Notes under the pieces: model-generated | What the model was told of the DNA's origin: nothing | The model's database searches: none | Seen by the model: the letters and a program-made list of their open reading frames with translations, nothing else | Program-made: the position numbers and the translations under genes | Shown here: piece after piece, positions 18,769 to 29,300 of the stretch | How the letters are laid out: the number at the start of each line of letters is the position of its first letter | Position numbering within the stretch: the stretch's first letter is position 1 | NCBI GenBank assembly: GCA_947453935.1 | Contig: CANGJU010000009.1 | Location: 1-42,883 of the forward strand | Direction: 5' to 3' | DNA length: 42,883 nucleotides | From: Bacteroidota bacterium | Lineage (GTDB): Bacteria; Bacteroidota; Bacteroidia; AKYH767-A; OLB10

Positions 18769-20187
18769 CTAAAATGCTGCTCCTATTCTGAAAAAAAATC
18801 CTGATTCTTTCATTCGGTTAAATGCATATTCAAATCTAAAGACTAAATCATAATAGGTAACATAATCGTATCCTATTCCATATGAATACTGAAATTTATT
18901 CGAAAGATTATTAAATCGGTTGTAGTACTTGTCTTGTACATAGCCACCATCAGCAAATAAATTTAGATACATCGCAACAGGAATCTGATTGAATTTTTCT
19001 GAATTTATAAATGAAGTTCTATACACACGTTTTTTCATCAATGTGAATTTCAATTGCGATTTCATCAATAAATAATTCTGTCCGTTCATTACATAATAAT
19101 CATAGCCTCTGATGTAATCTTGTCCGTAGCCAATAGCTCGTTGATTAAAAAATGGGGCTTTTGATATTTGTGTTAAGCGACCTTTCGCCATTGCTGAAAA
19201 ATGGAATTTGTCGTTTAGTTTATAATACTTTCTAATGCCTGTTGAAATAGCCATTATTTCAGGCTCATTATTTAAGGCGGCAAAACCACTTCTGAAAACA
19301 TCAAACTCAAAATAAGTTCCTTTTAAAGCATATGCCTGATAGTCTCGCTTATCGAATCGATAACCCCATGAAAGCGTAAGTGCTTGCTGATAGGTTGATT
19401 GATTCACAAAATAAGAAGGGTTTAAAATGAGAACGGAATCAATAGTGCTGTTTCTTCGGTAATCCAATCCCGTTATAAAATAATTGTATATGCCTTTTCG
19501 TTTATTAATTCTGATGTAACTTGAAAAATCCTTTCTAACGTATAAATCTTCATTCTTATAAAATTGAAGTTTGTCTCCAACAACATCATAAGTGATTTCA
19601 TGGTTTTGTGAAATGAGAAATCCTGCCGATAAACCTAAGTTTTGCTTTCTGTTTAAATACGGAATAGTATAACTTATTCCGAGTCGGTGTGAATATCCAT
19701 ATACAAATTGAAACTGTACAATTTCATCGCGACCTCTGAAATTATCTTGTCTGACATATAAACCATAATTAGTTCTGCTCAAGTCTTTGTTTTGTGCCCA
19801 TTCATTAAAGTTTCTATCTGCCAATTCAAAAACAGGCATTGGCCATAAATACCATCTTTCAGAAACATTTATATATACAATTGCATTCGTAGAATCTTCT
19901 TTGATGTAATTAATATCTACAAAGTTGAACAATCCGATGTTCATCAGATTTTCCTTGCATTTTACTAAAACGCTATCAAGATTATTAACCGTTTCATTGC
20001 GACTAAAAGTAAGCTCTCTTAAAATAATTGACGATTTAGTTTTCTTGTTGCCAATTATTAAAATATCCTTGATAAAAACAGAAGTTGTTTCATCAGTATT
20101 TGCTAATGTAAAAAAAGGACTAAGTATGAAAATAGAAAATAGTAGTTTGAAAATAATAGGGGATAACTTCGATTTCAAATCTGACAA
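18769..20187 (-). CDS. BamA/TamA-like outer-membrane protein: POTRA plus Omp85-type barrel
   Basis: N-terminal hydrophobic export segment, POTRA-like VFIKDILIIGNKKTKSSIILRELTFSRNE, barrel with GYGQDYIRGYDYYVMNG. Start is TTG immediately after the upstream gene's TAA. Confidence 0.82.
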   Translation of the reverse strand: MSDLKSKLSPIIFKLLFSIFILSPFFTLANTDETTSVFIKDILIIGNKKTKSSIILRELTFSRNETVNNLDSVLVKCKENLMNIGLFNFVDINYIKEDSTNAIVYINVSERWYLWPMPVFELADRNFNEWAQNKDLSRTNYGLYVRQDNFRGRDEIVQFQFVYGYSHRLGISYTIPYLNRKQNLGLSAGFLISQNHEITYDVVGDKLQFYKNEDLYVRKDFSSYIRINKRKGIYNYFITGLDYRRNSTIDSVLILNPSYFVNQSTYQQALTLSWGYRFDKRDYQAYALKGTYFEFDVFRSGFAALNNEPEIMAISTGIRKYYKLNDKFHFSAMAKGRLTQISKAPFFNQRAIGYGQDYIRGYDYYVMNGQNYLLMKSQLKFTLMKKRVYRTSFINSEKFNQIPVAMYLNLFADGGYVQDKYYNRFNNLSNKFQYSYGIGYDYVTYYDLVFRFEYAFNRMKESGFFFRIGAAF

Positions 20188-20850
20188 TTAAATATTTAAA
20201 TAATGCATCAGTGAATCATAACGGTTTTTTAAATCGTCGTTAAACTCACTTTGTGAAAAAGACCCAATAACATTATAATTATATCTGTAAAATGCAGCCA
20301 GAATTCTCGATAAATCAACCTTGTCAATTTTCAAAGTAATTTCAATGGTCTGTTGATTTTTTGTTGCCGAAACGCTTGCACTTAAAATATGGCCGCCATC
20401 TGATTCTACAATCTGACTGATATGGCTCATCGAGTAATCTTTAAAGCCCATTTCAAGAATTATTATTCCGCCAGGCATATAAACGCTTTTACTTTCGGCA
20501 AAATAGGCTACCAAATCATTAACTGTAACCAATCCTAAATAATGGTTGTCGTCGTCAACTACTGGAACAATATCTAGCTTATTGATAGTGGCAATTTTTG
20601 TTAATTCGTAGACATGCTGATTATGATAAACGGAAACTTTGGATAGTTTAATATCAGCATCTCTTAATGTTGTCTGCTTTAATTCAGGCTTTAATAAATC
20701 CGTTTTGTGGAGGATTCCTAAATAATTAGTTCCATCTAATACTGGCAATGCATTAACGCGTAATTCATCCATCCATACTAACGCTCTACCACAGGTGTCA
20801 GTTAGTTTTAATGGAGGTACACTATCAGTTATTAAATTAGACGCAAACAT
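20188..20850 (-). CDS. CBS-domain pair protein with C-terminal ACT-like segment
   Basis: Two CBS-type repeats (ALPVLDGTNYLGILHKTDLL; IVPVVDDDNHYLGLVTVNDLVAYF) and C-terminal ILEMGFKDYSMSHISQIVESDGGHILS. Confidence 0.85.
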   Translation of the reverse strand: MFASNLITDSVPPLKLTDTCGRALVWMDELRVNALPVLDGTNYLGILHKTDLLKPELKQTTLRDADIKLSKVSVYHNQHVYELTKIATINKLDIVPVVDDDNHYLGLVTVNDLVAYFAESKSVYMPGGIIILEMGFKDYSMSHISQIVESDGGHILSASVSATKNQQTIEITLKIDKVDLSRILAAFYRYNYNVIGSFSQSEFNDDLKNRYDSLMHYLNI

Positions 20851-20893
20851 ATGTTCTTTAACGATTATAAATAAAAATTGTTCTGTTATTAGA

Positions 20894-20901
20894 CAAACAT
20901 A
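20894..20901 (-). promoter_or_regulatory. Candidate -7 element for the CBS-nadK-bamA operon
   Basis: Minus strand TATGTTTG (TAnnTTTG) about 45 nt upstream of the CBS gene start; no convincing -33 seen. Confidence 0.4.
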
Positions 20902-20980
20902 GTATTTTCGCCTAATAATTAGACTTTGTAAAGAGCTATTTTATCAACGAAAAGTAAAAACAAGAAATATAATTCTACAA

Positions 20981-21697
20981 ATGACAAAATTAAGCGTCAA
21001 TATCAATAAAATTGCAACCATCAGAAATGCAAGGGGAGGGACAATTCCAGATGTAGTTAAAGCCGCGCTTTTTATTGAATCTTGTGGAGCCCATGGAATT
21101 ACAGTACACCCGCGTCCAGATCAGCGACATATACGCTACTATGATGTATACAATCTTAAAAGTGTATTAAAAACAGAATTTAACATCGAGGGTAATCCAA
21201 CTGCTGAATTTATAAAAATTTGCAAGGAGGTAAGGCCTGAGCAAATTACACTTGTACCCGATGCTCCTGATGTTCTTACCTCTAACGCTGGATGGGATAC
21301 AATTACAAACAAGAATTTTTTAACTGATACGATTCAGGAGTTAAAATCATTCGGAAGCCGAGTGTCGATTTTTATTGATCCCAATCCCGAAATGATATTT
21401 GCTGCAAAGGAAACAGGCTGTAATAGAGTAGAGCTTTATACCGAGGCCTACGCTGCAAACTATTCCATCAATCGTGAGCAAAGTATAGCTCCTTTTCGCA
21501 AGGCTGCAGATGCTGCAGTTCAATGTGGACTAACACTTAATGCTGGTCACGATTTATCGCTGGAAAACCTAAGTTATTTTGTTAAGGTTATTCCTGAAAT
21601 TGCAGAAGTTAGCATAGGGCATGCACTCATTAGCGATGCTTTGTATATGGGATTGGGAAATACGGTAAAAGCTTATTTGAAAGAGTTAGCAATATAA
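20981..21697 (+). CDS. pdxJ: Pyridoxine 5'-phosphate synthase
   Basis: MTKLSVNINKIATIRNARGG, HGITVHPRPDQRHIRYYDV, TLVPDAPDVLTSNAGWD, LNAGHDLSLENL motifs. Confidence 0.95.
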   Translation: MTKLSVNINKIATIRNARGGTIPDVVKAALFIESCGAHGITVHPRPDQRHIRYYDVYNLKSVLKTEFNIEGNPTAEFIKICKEVRPEQITLVPDAPDVLTSNAGWDTITNKNFLTDTIQELKSFGSRVSIFIDPNPEMIFAAKETGCNRVELYTEAYAANYSINREQSIAPFRKAADAAVQCGLTLNAGHDLSLENLSYFVKVIPEIAEVSIGHALISDALYMGLGNTVKAYLKELAI

Positions 21698-21895
21698 CTA
21701 CTCATTGTTGTTTCTAGGGTCGTAGACAAAGTTTTTGTATCCTGCTAAAACAACAATTCCATAAATAATCCATACTGGATATTTGTTCAAATGATCTTCA
21801 AATAGGGTTGTTTGCTGAAATCTTTTAAAAACATAAGTAGCAATTACAACAATAATCAAGTAAAGAAACCAATAGTAAATTCTTTTGTTGCTCAT
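21698..21895 (-). CDS. Small 65-aa membrane protein
   Basis: Two hydrophobic segments (YYWFLYLIIVVIATYVF; VWIIYGIVVLAGY); starts 4 nt after serA stop. Confidence 0.65.
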   Translation of the reverse strand: MSNKRIYYWFLYLIIVVIATYVFKRFQQTTLFEDHLNKYPVWIIYGIVVLAGYKNFVYDPRNNNE

Positions 21896-21899
21896 TAAA

Positions 21900-23096
21900 T
21901 TATAAATTTCTTGTTTTGATTGAATTTTTCACAAGAGCTAATTCTTGCATTAAATGCTGACTTACTTTTTTGTCAATGTCTAATGCAACATACCCAATAT
22001 TATTATTGGTTTGTAAATACTGACCAAGAATATTTACTTTCATCTTTGAAAGCACTCCATTGATTTCACTTAAAACACCTGGTACATTACGATGAATATG
22101 TAAAATACGATGCGTATTTTTTATCAGTGGTAAATTGATTTCAGGAACTGTAAGACTTCCTAAGCTTGAACCTGTTTTAGCAAACGTGATTAGTTTTTCT
22201 GCAACGTCAATTCCAATTGCCTCTTGTGCTTCTATTGTGCTTCCTCCAATGTGAGGAGTCAATATTGTGTTCGGTAAATGTTGTAATGAAGATATGAATT
22301 TGTCCTTATTCGTTTTGGGTTCTTCAGGAAAGACATCAACAGCTAAACCTGCAATATGATTTTCCTTAATCGCTTGCTTAATGGCTGCTGTATCTAAAAC
22401 ATCGCCACGACTTAAATTGATGAGATGAACACCTTTTTTCATCTTCTTTATTCGCGCTGAATTAATGAGGTTTTTTGTTTCGCTATTTCCAGGGACATGA
22501 AGTGTGATAACGTCTGATTTTTTTAAAAGGTCATCAAGTGATTTACAAGATTCGGCATTACCTAATGAAAGTTTATTCATTACATCATAAAATACTACTT
22601 TCATTCCCATTGCCTCAGCTAAAACAGATACCTGTGAACCAATATGTCCATAGCCAATTATGCCCAGCGTTTTTCCTCTTAATTCATAACAACCATCACT
22701 TTCTTTTAACCATTGACCTTTATGAGCTGCATTATTCTTTTCTGGAATTCTTCTAAGTAGTGAAATGCATAGTCCAATTACTAATTCAGCTACTGAACGT
22801 GTATTTGAAAACGGGGAGTTAAAAACTGCAATTCCTTTCTCAGCAGCTTCCTTCATGTCTATCTGGTTGGTACCAATGCAAAAGGCTCCTGCTGCTAATA
22901 ATTTATTGGCATGTGATAAAACTCTTTTTGTAATTTGAGTTTTTGATCGAATTCCTAAAATAGAAACATCGCTAATTTTATTAATAAGCTCTTTTTCACT
23001 GATGGAACCTTTGACTATCTCAATGTTCTTAAATCCATTTTTTTTGAATAATTCAATCGCTGAAGGATGAACGTTTTCAAGCAATAATACTTTCAT
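21900..23096 (-). CDS. serA: D-3-phosphoglycerate dehydrogenase with C-terminal ACT domain
   Basis: LGIIGYGHIGSQVSVLAEAMGMKV, HLINLSRGDVLD, LTPHIGGSTIEAQEAIG, C-terminal VPGVLSEINGVLSKMKVNILGQYLQT. Confidence 0.92.
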   Translation of the reverse strand: MKVLLLENVHPSAIELFKKNGFKNIEIVKGSISEKELINKISDVSILGIRSKTQITKRVLSHANKLLAAGAFCIGTNQIDMKEAAEKGIAVFNSPFSNTRSVAELVIGLCISLLRRIPEKNNAAHKGQWLKESDGCYELRGKTLGIIGYGHIGSQVSVLAEAMGMKVVFYDVMNKLSLGNAESCKSLDDLLKKSDVITLHVPGNSETKNLINSARIKKMKKGVHLINLSRGDVLDTAAIKQAIKENHIAGLAVDVFPEEPKTNKDKFISSLQHLPNTILTPHIGGSTIEAQEAIGIDVAEKLITFAKTGSSLGSLTVPEINLPLIKNTHRILHIHRNVPGVLSEINGVLSKMKVNILGQYLQTNNNIGYVALDIDKKVSQHLMQELALVKNSIKTRNL

Positions 23097-23208
23097 GCTA
23101 CAATTTTAATTCATTAAAAAGTGCGATGTGCATTTTTGAATATTTTTTTTGAACAATTCGAAGTTTCAAATCAATACTAAAATACGATTTTAAATTTCTA
23201 TTTTCAAT

Positions 23209-23216
23209 TATCTTTG
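23209..23216 (+). promoter_or_regulatory. Candidate -7 element upstream of fbp
   Basis: TATCTTTG matches TAnnTTTG, 18 nt upstream of the fbp ATG; no clear -33. Confidence 0.45.
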
Positions 23217-23234
23217 CAGGAAATAAAATAGTTT

Positions 23235-24263
23235 ATGTTTACTCACAAGCCAATTCGTCGCTTTATCACATTAGGTCAGTTTATCATCGAACGTCAATCA
23301 GATTTCCCTTTTGCTAAAGGAGAGTTGTCTCGATTGTTACGTGATATTGGAATTGCAGCAAAATTGGTTAATCGCGAAGTAAATAAAGCCGGTCTTGCAG
23401 ATATTCTTGGTGATATGGGTGAAACAAACGTGCAGGGAGAAGATCAGAAAAAGCTGGATGTTTATGCAAACGAACAATTTATTAATGCTTTGCGTTCTGG
23501 CGGAGAATGTCTTGCAGTTGCATCAGAAGAAAACGAAGATTTAATTGAGATTGAAAGTCCTGTTTCGCAAAATGCAAAGTATGTTGTTTGTATTGATCCC
23601 TTAGATGGTTCGTCAAACATAGATGTGAATGTGAGTATCGGAACAATTTTTTCAATTTATAGAAGAAAGTCGGATCGCATTGGTACAACTACGATTGAAG
23701 ATTTTATGATTAAAGGAACAGAGCAAGTAGCTGCAGGATATGTTATATATGGATCTAGCACTATGTTGGTTTATACAACTGGTAAAGGGGTTAACGGATT
23801 TACGTTAGATCCTTCTATAGGTGAGTTCTGTTTGTCGCATCCGGATATGAAGATTCCTGAAGATGGAGTACTTTACAGTATTAACGAAGGGAACTATACT
23901 CATTTTCCTGACGGCGTTAAAAAGTATATCAAGTATTGTCAAGAAGATGATAAAGCAACCAATCGTCCATATTCATCGCGTTATATTGGTTCTCTCGTAG
24001 CTGATTTTCACCGCAACATGATTAAGGGTGGCGTTTATATTTATCCATCAACAGGTAAGTCGCCAAAAGGGAAATTGCGCTTGTTGTATGAAGCTAATCC
24101 GCTAGCTTTTATTGCAGAGCAAGCAGGAGGGAAAGCGAGCAATGGGTTTGATAGAATTCTTGAAGTTCAACCAGAATCGTTGCATCAGCGTACACCTTTG
24201 TTCATTGGGTCAAAGAACATGGTAGAAAAAGCAGAGGAGTTAATGCGAATTCATAGCGCCTGA
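23235..24263 (+). CDS. fbp: Class 1 fructose-1,6-bisphosphatase
   Basis: [69 protein letters not shown] motifs. Confidence 0.95.
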   Translation: MFTHKPIRRFITLGQFIIERQSDFPFAKGELSRLLRDIGIAAKLVNREVNKAGLADILGDMGETNVQGEDQKKLDVYANEQFINALRSGGECLAVASEENEDLIEIESPVSQNAKYVVCIDPLDGSSNIDVNVSIGTIFSIYRRKSDRIGTTTIEDFMIKGTEQVAAGYVIYGSSTMLVYTTGKGVNGFTLDPSIGEFCLSHPDMKIPEDGVLYSINEGNYTHFPDGVKKYIKYCQEDDKATNRPYSSRYIGSLVADFHRNMIKGGVYIYPSTGKSPKGKLRLLYEANPLAFIAEQAGGKASNGFDRILEVQPESLHQRTPLFIGSKNMVEKAEELMRIHSA

Positions 24264-24268
24264 TATTT

Positions 24269-25174
24269 TTGAGTACCCTCAAAGGAAAACAAAACGAATA
24301 TTATTTTGATGCAGGCAAGCCACTTAAAAAGCCTGGTAAGTTCAGTACTGTTTTTAAGGGAATAAACAATTGCGGACAATCAGTTTTGATAAAGCGATTT
24401 AGTGAATTCAATGCCGAAAATATTTATGAATCAAAAATTACAAATCCTTGTTTTGTCAAATCAATTGAGCATATAGAAACAAGTGAACATGTTTATTTAA
24501 TAAGGCCTTTTGTTGAAGGTTTTGGTTTGAATGAATTGACAAAGACTAATTGGTTTGCTTCGGGAAAAAAGATTTTATTTTTAAAAAGAATAATCTCTGA
24601 AGTTTCAGAAGCGCTTTCAAGTTTGCATGCGCAGCAGTTGGTCCATTTAGATATCAGACCACATAATATTATTGTTAATACATCAAATAGTTCTGCAAAG
24701 ACAATTGTGTCAATTATTGACTTGGATATGATAAGGCCATTTTATTCATCAGAAGAAATAAAATATTTCCCACTAATTTATGCTGCTCCTGAAACGGTAT
24801 TAAAGAAGAATAATTTAATTGATAACCGTTCTGATATTTATTCACTTGCTATTACGCTTTACGAATTAATTTTTAATAAGCGTCCTTTCGTGCATGCTAA
24901 TGCGGAACTGATTATGCATTTGATGCTTAACAAAAAATTAGAACACGTCGATAAACGAACTAATCCATTAGTAGAGGTACTTAACAAAGCATCTAACAAA
25001 CATGTGTTTAATTTACCTCCGAATGTATTAGGTGCTCAAAAGGTAGACGAGTTATTACTATCGGGTATGAATAGCCGTTATCAGCGTGTTGAGTCGTTTA
25101 CAAACGATTTGTTGAATACAATCAACTATCAAAAAAATTGGATGCATCGATTAACGCAGTTCTTTCAAAGCTAG
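24269..25174 (+). CDS. Protein-kinase-like protein with divergent catalytic motifs
   Basis: GKFSTVFKG, VLIKRF, LHAQQLVHLDIRPHNIIVN, IIDLDMIRPF, YAAPETVL, DNRSDIYSLAITLYELIFNKRPF. TTG start at 24269; no ATG before the kinase domain. Confidence 0.85.
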   Translation: MSTLKGKQNEYYFDAGKPLKKPGKFSTVFKGINNCGQSVLIKRFSEFNAENIYESKITNPCFVKSIEHIETSEHVYLIRPFVEGFGLNELTKTNWFASGKKILFLKRIISEVSEALSSLHAQQLVHLDIRPHNIIVNTSNSSAKTIVSIIDLDMIRPFYSSEEIKYFPLIYAAPETVLKKNNLIDNRSDIYSLAITLYELIFNKRPFVHANAELIMHLMLNKKLEHVDKRTNPLVEVLNKASNKHVFNLPPNVLGAQKVDELLLSGMNSRYQRVESFTNDLLNTINYQKNWMHRLTQFFQS

Positions 25175-26338
25175 GTAAGACATAAGTCCTGCTCCGATTT
25201 TAAGTGATTCTTCTTCGATATCAAAAGTAGGAGTATGGACACTGCTGGTTATTCCTCTACTTTCATTTCTGGTACCTAAACGATAAAAACATGCAGGAGC
25301 CACTTGTGAGTAAAAAGAAAAATCTTCTGCCGCCATCCAGATATCTAAATCTAATACATTTTCATTTCCTAAATATTCAATTGCACTACTCTTAGCTTTA
25401 GCAGTTAATACTTCATCATTGATTAAAGTAGGGTATCCTTTTCTTATTTCAAATTCTAATCGGCCACCCATCGATTGCACTAATTGATGTGCCATATCAA
25501 GCATGTGTTGATGAGCTTCTGCTCTCCATGCTTCGTTTAATGTTCGGAACGTTCCTTCAATATAAACTTCATTAGGAATTACATTGGTGGCTCCATTCGC
25601 TATTACTTTACCAAATGATAAAACACTTGGCATTGTTGGATTACCTACTCTGCTAACAATTTGTTGTAGTGCAACAATTAAATGAGAGGTTATTAAAACA
25701 GGATCTATATTTAAATGAGGCATTGCACCGTGCCCACCTTTCCCAATTACTTTTAAATATAACTCATCAGTACTCGCCATGTATATTCCACTCCTGAATC
25801 CTACTTTTCCTGAAGGAATTAAAGGCATTACATGTTGTCCGATTACACTGTTTGGTTTCGGATTTTCAAGAGCTCCTTCTTTAATCATTAATGAGGCACC
25901 TCCAGGTAATTTTTCCTCTCCTGGTTGGAAAATTAATTTTATGGTACCATCAAACTGATCTTTTAATTCGTTGAGAATAGATGCGGCACCTAATAAAGAA
26001 GCCGTATGCGCATCATGACCACAAGCGTGCATTACTCCATCCTTTGTTGATTTGTATTCAACGTTGTTCGCTTCCAGAATAGGAAGTGCGTCCATATCTG
26101 CTCTTAGTGCTACAACTTTTCCATTATCATTTTTACCGCTGATAATTCCAACCAATCCTGTCCCAGCTACATTATCCTGAAATGAAATATTCATTTCTTT
26201 CAATTTTGACGCAACGAATTTTGCTGTTTCAAATTCATGAAATGATAATTCAGGATTCATATGAAGATATCGTCTGATTGAAACAACTTCATTGAAATTT
26301 TTCTCTGCAATTTTTTTAATTAATTCAGGGTTTATCAT
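25151..26338 (-). CDS. M20-family amidohydrolase (N-acyl amino acid / hippurate hydrolase-like)
   Basis: VALRADMDALPI, HACGHDAHTASLLGAA, LIFQPGEEKLPGGASLMI, GKGGHGAMPHLNIDP, AAEDFSFY motifs. Confidence 0.93.
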   Translation of the reverse strand: MINPELIKKIAEKNFNEVVSIRRYLHMNPELSFHEFETAKFVASKLKEMNISFQDNVAGTGLVGIISGKNDNGKVVALRADMDALPILEANNVEYKSTKDGVMHACGHDAHTASLLGAASILNELKDQFDGTIKLIFQPGEEKLPGGASLMIKEGALENPKPNSVIGQHVMPLIPSGKVGFRSGIYMASTDELYLKVIGKGGHGAMPHLNIDPVLITSHLIVALQQIVSRVGNPTMPSVLSFGKVIANGATNVIPNEVYIEGTFRTLNEAWRAEAHQHMLDMAHQLVQSMGGRLEFEIRKGYPTLINDEVLTAKAKSSAIEYLGNENVLDLDIWMAAEDFSFYSQVAPACFYRLGTRNESRGITSSVHTPTFDIEEESLKIGAGLMSYLALKELR

Positions 26339-26349
26339 GAATGCTAATT

Positions 26350-29300
26350 TTAAAAGTCTAGTCCAAGTGAAAAATAAAATAATCGTGGTTGCTTAACACC
26401 ATCATCAATTCCCCATGCCCAATCTGCACGTACAAAATAGCCAAGCACTCGCGATCGAAGTCCAAAGCCATATCCACCAACAATTGGTTCAATATCTTTC
26501 GTTACTGTTATGCTAATTGGATTTCCGGGATAGTCTGCCTGAAATAATGAATTGTTTTTCCCGTAAGGAGATGAGCCCGTCCATGCTGTTCCAATATCGC
26601 CAAATCCAACAACTTGAAAGTTTCTAAAGAAGTCTGTACGAATAGGTTTATGAATTAAATATTGAAAAATCGGGAATCTGATTTCACTGTTTATTAATGC
26701 AAAGCTATTTCCATTTCTAATGTTTTGCGTAAAGCCGCGAAGGTTAGAAGCTACTGTTTGAAATGCATAATTCTTTGAATAATCAATTTGAATATTTTGA
26801 TTAAAATTATTTACGGGCGTAAAAGAATTATCTGTAGAGCCTAGGTAGTAAATTAATTTATCGTTGCCGAATGATGTACTTGCGGCAATACGATTAGCCC
26901 AGATTATCTGACGATGTATTTTCTTATACATGCGCACATCTAATCCGAGTACAGTTAAATCAGATTTGTTTCTGTCGAGTTGATCAAAGTATTCGGCAAA
27001 TAACTTATAACGTATTCCGTTGTATAAATTCAAGCCTATGTTAATAGTATTATCGTGTACAAATTCAAGTCGAGAGCTAGCCCAGTTTTCATGATTATTT
27101 GGAGCTAATAAATTTGCAACATCTGTACTTAGATTTACAATTCGATCATTTCTAAATGATGCGGACCAACGTAATGATGTTAAATCATTAAAAGGATATC
27201 GAACCGCATAACGTAAATTATGGGTGTTAACTTTCAAGTAATTATAGGTGTAAATTTCTTCCCTCGATTGACGATAAAAACTCCACTGTTGATCTGTTTG
27301 ATGTTTTAAATTTTCATAGCTCAGATAATACTCATTACTATTTAAATTTCCTGAAAGTTTAACCCCTCCAACAAGACGATAGTCGTCCATTAAATCATTT
27401 AATCCTACTTTAAACAATGCATTTAATCCTGGATCAAAGAATACAGCACCACCTGTAAAAGTTTGGTAAGTTTCATTGATGAGTGAATTGTCTAATTGGG
27501 TTAAAACATAAGTAGGAGCAAAGGTGATATCGTAATTACGTTGCTTAGGCATCTGGTAAAAACCACTATCTGTATTTACAATTACTAGGGTGTCGTTATT
27601 GAATTCTGAAACTGTTGTGTTTTTAACCGTGTTTTTTTTGCTTTTAGAAAACTCTGAGATAAACGCATTCGATGAATGTACCGTGTTCGTGTCTTTTGTA
27701 GTTTCTGTGTTTTGCTTGATCTCTGTTAAATCGATAATTGAATTAATGTCTTTTTGTCTTTCCTTCGGAATACCTTCTTTATCCTGTTGCTTACGCAGAT
27801 TTGTTTTGTTGATTTTTATAGAAGGTTGATTAGCTAATTCTGAATTGTTGGTTACATATAATTTAAAACGTGAATCAGCATAATTAAGAAAAACACTTTT
27901 TGTTTTGTTGCTATTTACGTCTTGTAATAAAATATCATTTTTATAATTACTAATATTTTCAATGTTCACAAGATACTTATAGTGAATGCTTGTATCGATA
28001 AAGGCAATGGTGCTGTCTAATGTTGCTAATTGTCGATTTTTGATTCCTGATATATCGCTTAAGAACATGAAGTGGGCATTATCAATCATGAGCGGACTTG
28101 TTTCATTTATCAGCGGCGTATTCGTTAACTGAATCAGTTTAGGTGAAAAATTCAAACAATCATAAAGAAATAAATCGGATGTTTTAGAAGTAAATAATTC
28201 TTCTCTCTGCTTAAAGCTTGTTGTTTTTAATGAGTCCGTATAGCGAGTCGATTGAAATACGATATATTGATCATTCATTACAAACTTAGGATTTGCATCA
28301 TCCCATCGATCATTCGTAATTTGTCGTGTAAATTTTGTTCGCGGATTAAAAATAAAAATATCTGATTGTCCTTTTTGAATACCACTTAGTACGATGTCAT
28401 TTCCGCTGGATGAATAAGAAAAATCAAGTACTTTGTCGAAATAGAAAAATTTACTTGATGTATGTTTTGTCTTTCTTCCTAATTCAAAATAGTCTAAACG
28501 ATATTTTCCTTTTTTCTCAAAAATAGATGCGATAAACTTTCCAGAAGGATGCCAAGCAACCAATGGGTTCGTTTCGTCGATAATAGTGTTCTCATGTTTG
28601 TATCCACCTTTGAAAAGCTTTTTCCTTTTTTTTCTTGTTAAATCGTAGGTGAATAATTTATACTTGCCAGCATTGTTTTCTACATAAACTATTGAATTTC
28701 CATCAGGACTTAATTTCAACTGTGTTATGTTCTTGACTTTCTTTTTAAATATAATAGAAGGTTTTTGATTTACATCTACAAAAAGCGAGTCGTCATTTTT
28801 ATAAACTTGCGTGTAATATTCTTTCCAGTTTTTATTTAATTCTTTGAGTGATGAACCAATTACATACACGAATCCTCCTTCAATATTTTTATTCACCCTC
28901 GACATGTAAATCAAGTTAGATACTGTACTTGGCCCATAGCGTGCAATAACAAAATTCCACAATGACTGACCTGCAAGTGTACTGTTTATATCGCAAAGTA
29001 CATTGAAATTTTTTACGCCTTTACCAATAATTAAGGTGCGCAATTGATTATCGTTTTCAAGCGACCATCCTTTTGCAACGTACATAATTAAACCTTTAAT
29101 GTACCAGTCAGGAAAATTAATTAAAGCAGCACTTTGCACACGCTCTTTTACCGAGCCTCCATAAAGCAATTGATTAATCAATACCTGAGTAATGCCTGCT
29201 CTCAATTGCTCTTTAAAATGACGATAGTCGCCATCATAATAAACCAGCACTTTGTTTCCAACAATCTTCGTAAGTCCACCAGTGTTAGTATTTAAATCTT

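Noticed and set aside
19925-20191. 88-aa plus-strand ORF
   Set aside because: Antisense to the Omp85-like gene; composition is that of a shadow ORF.
22538-22756. 72-aa plus-strand ORF
   Set aside because: Antisense to serA.
23482-23688. 68-aa minus-strand ORF
   Set aside because: Antisense to fbp conserved core.
27590-27829. 79-aa plus-strand ORF
   Set aside because: Antisense to the low-complexity linker of the propeller-barrel protein; hydrophobic shadow translation.
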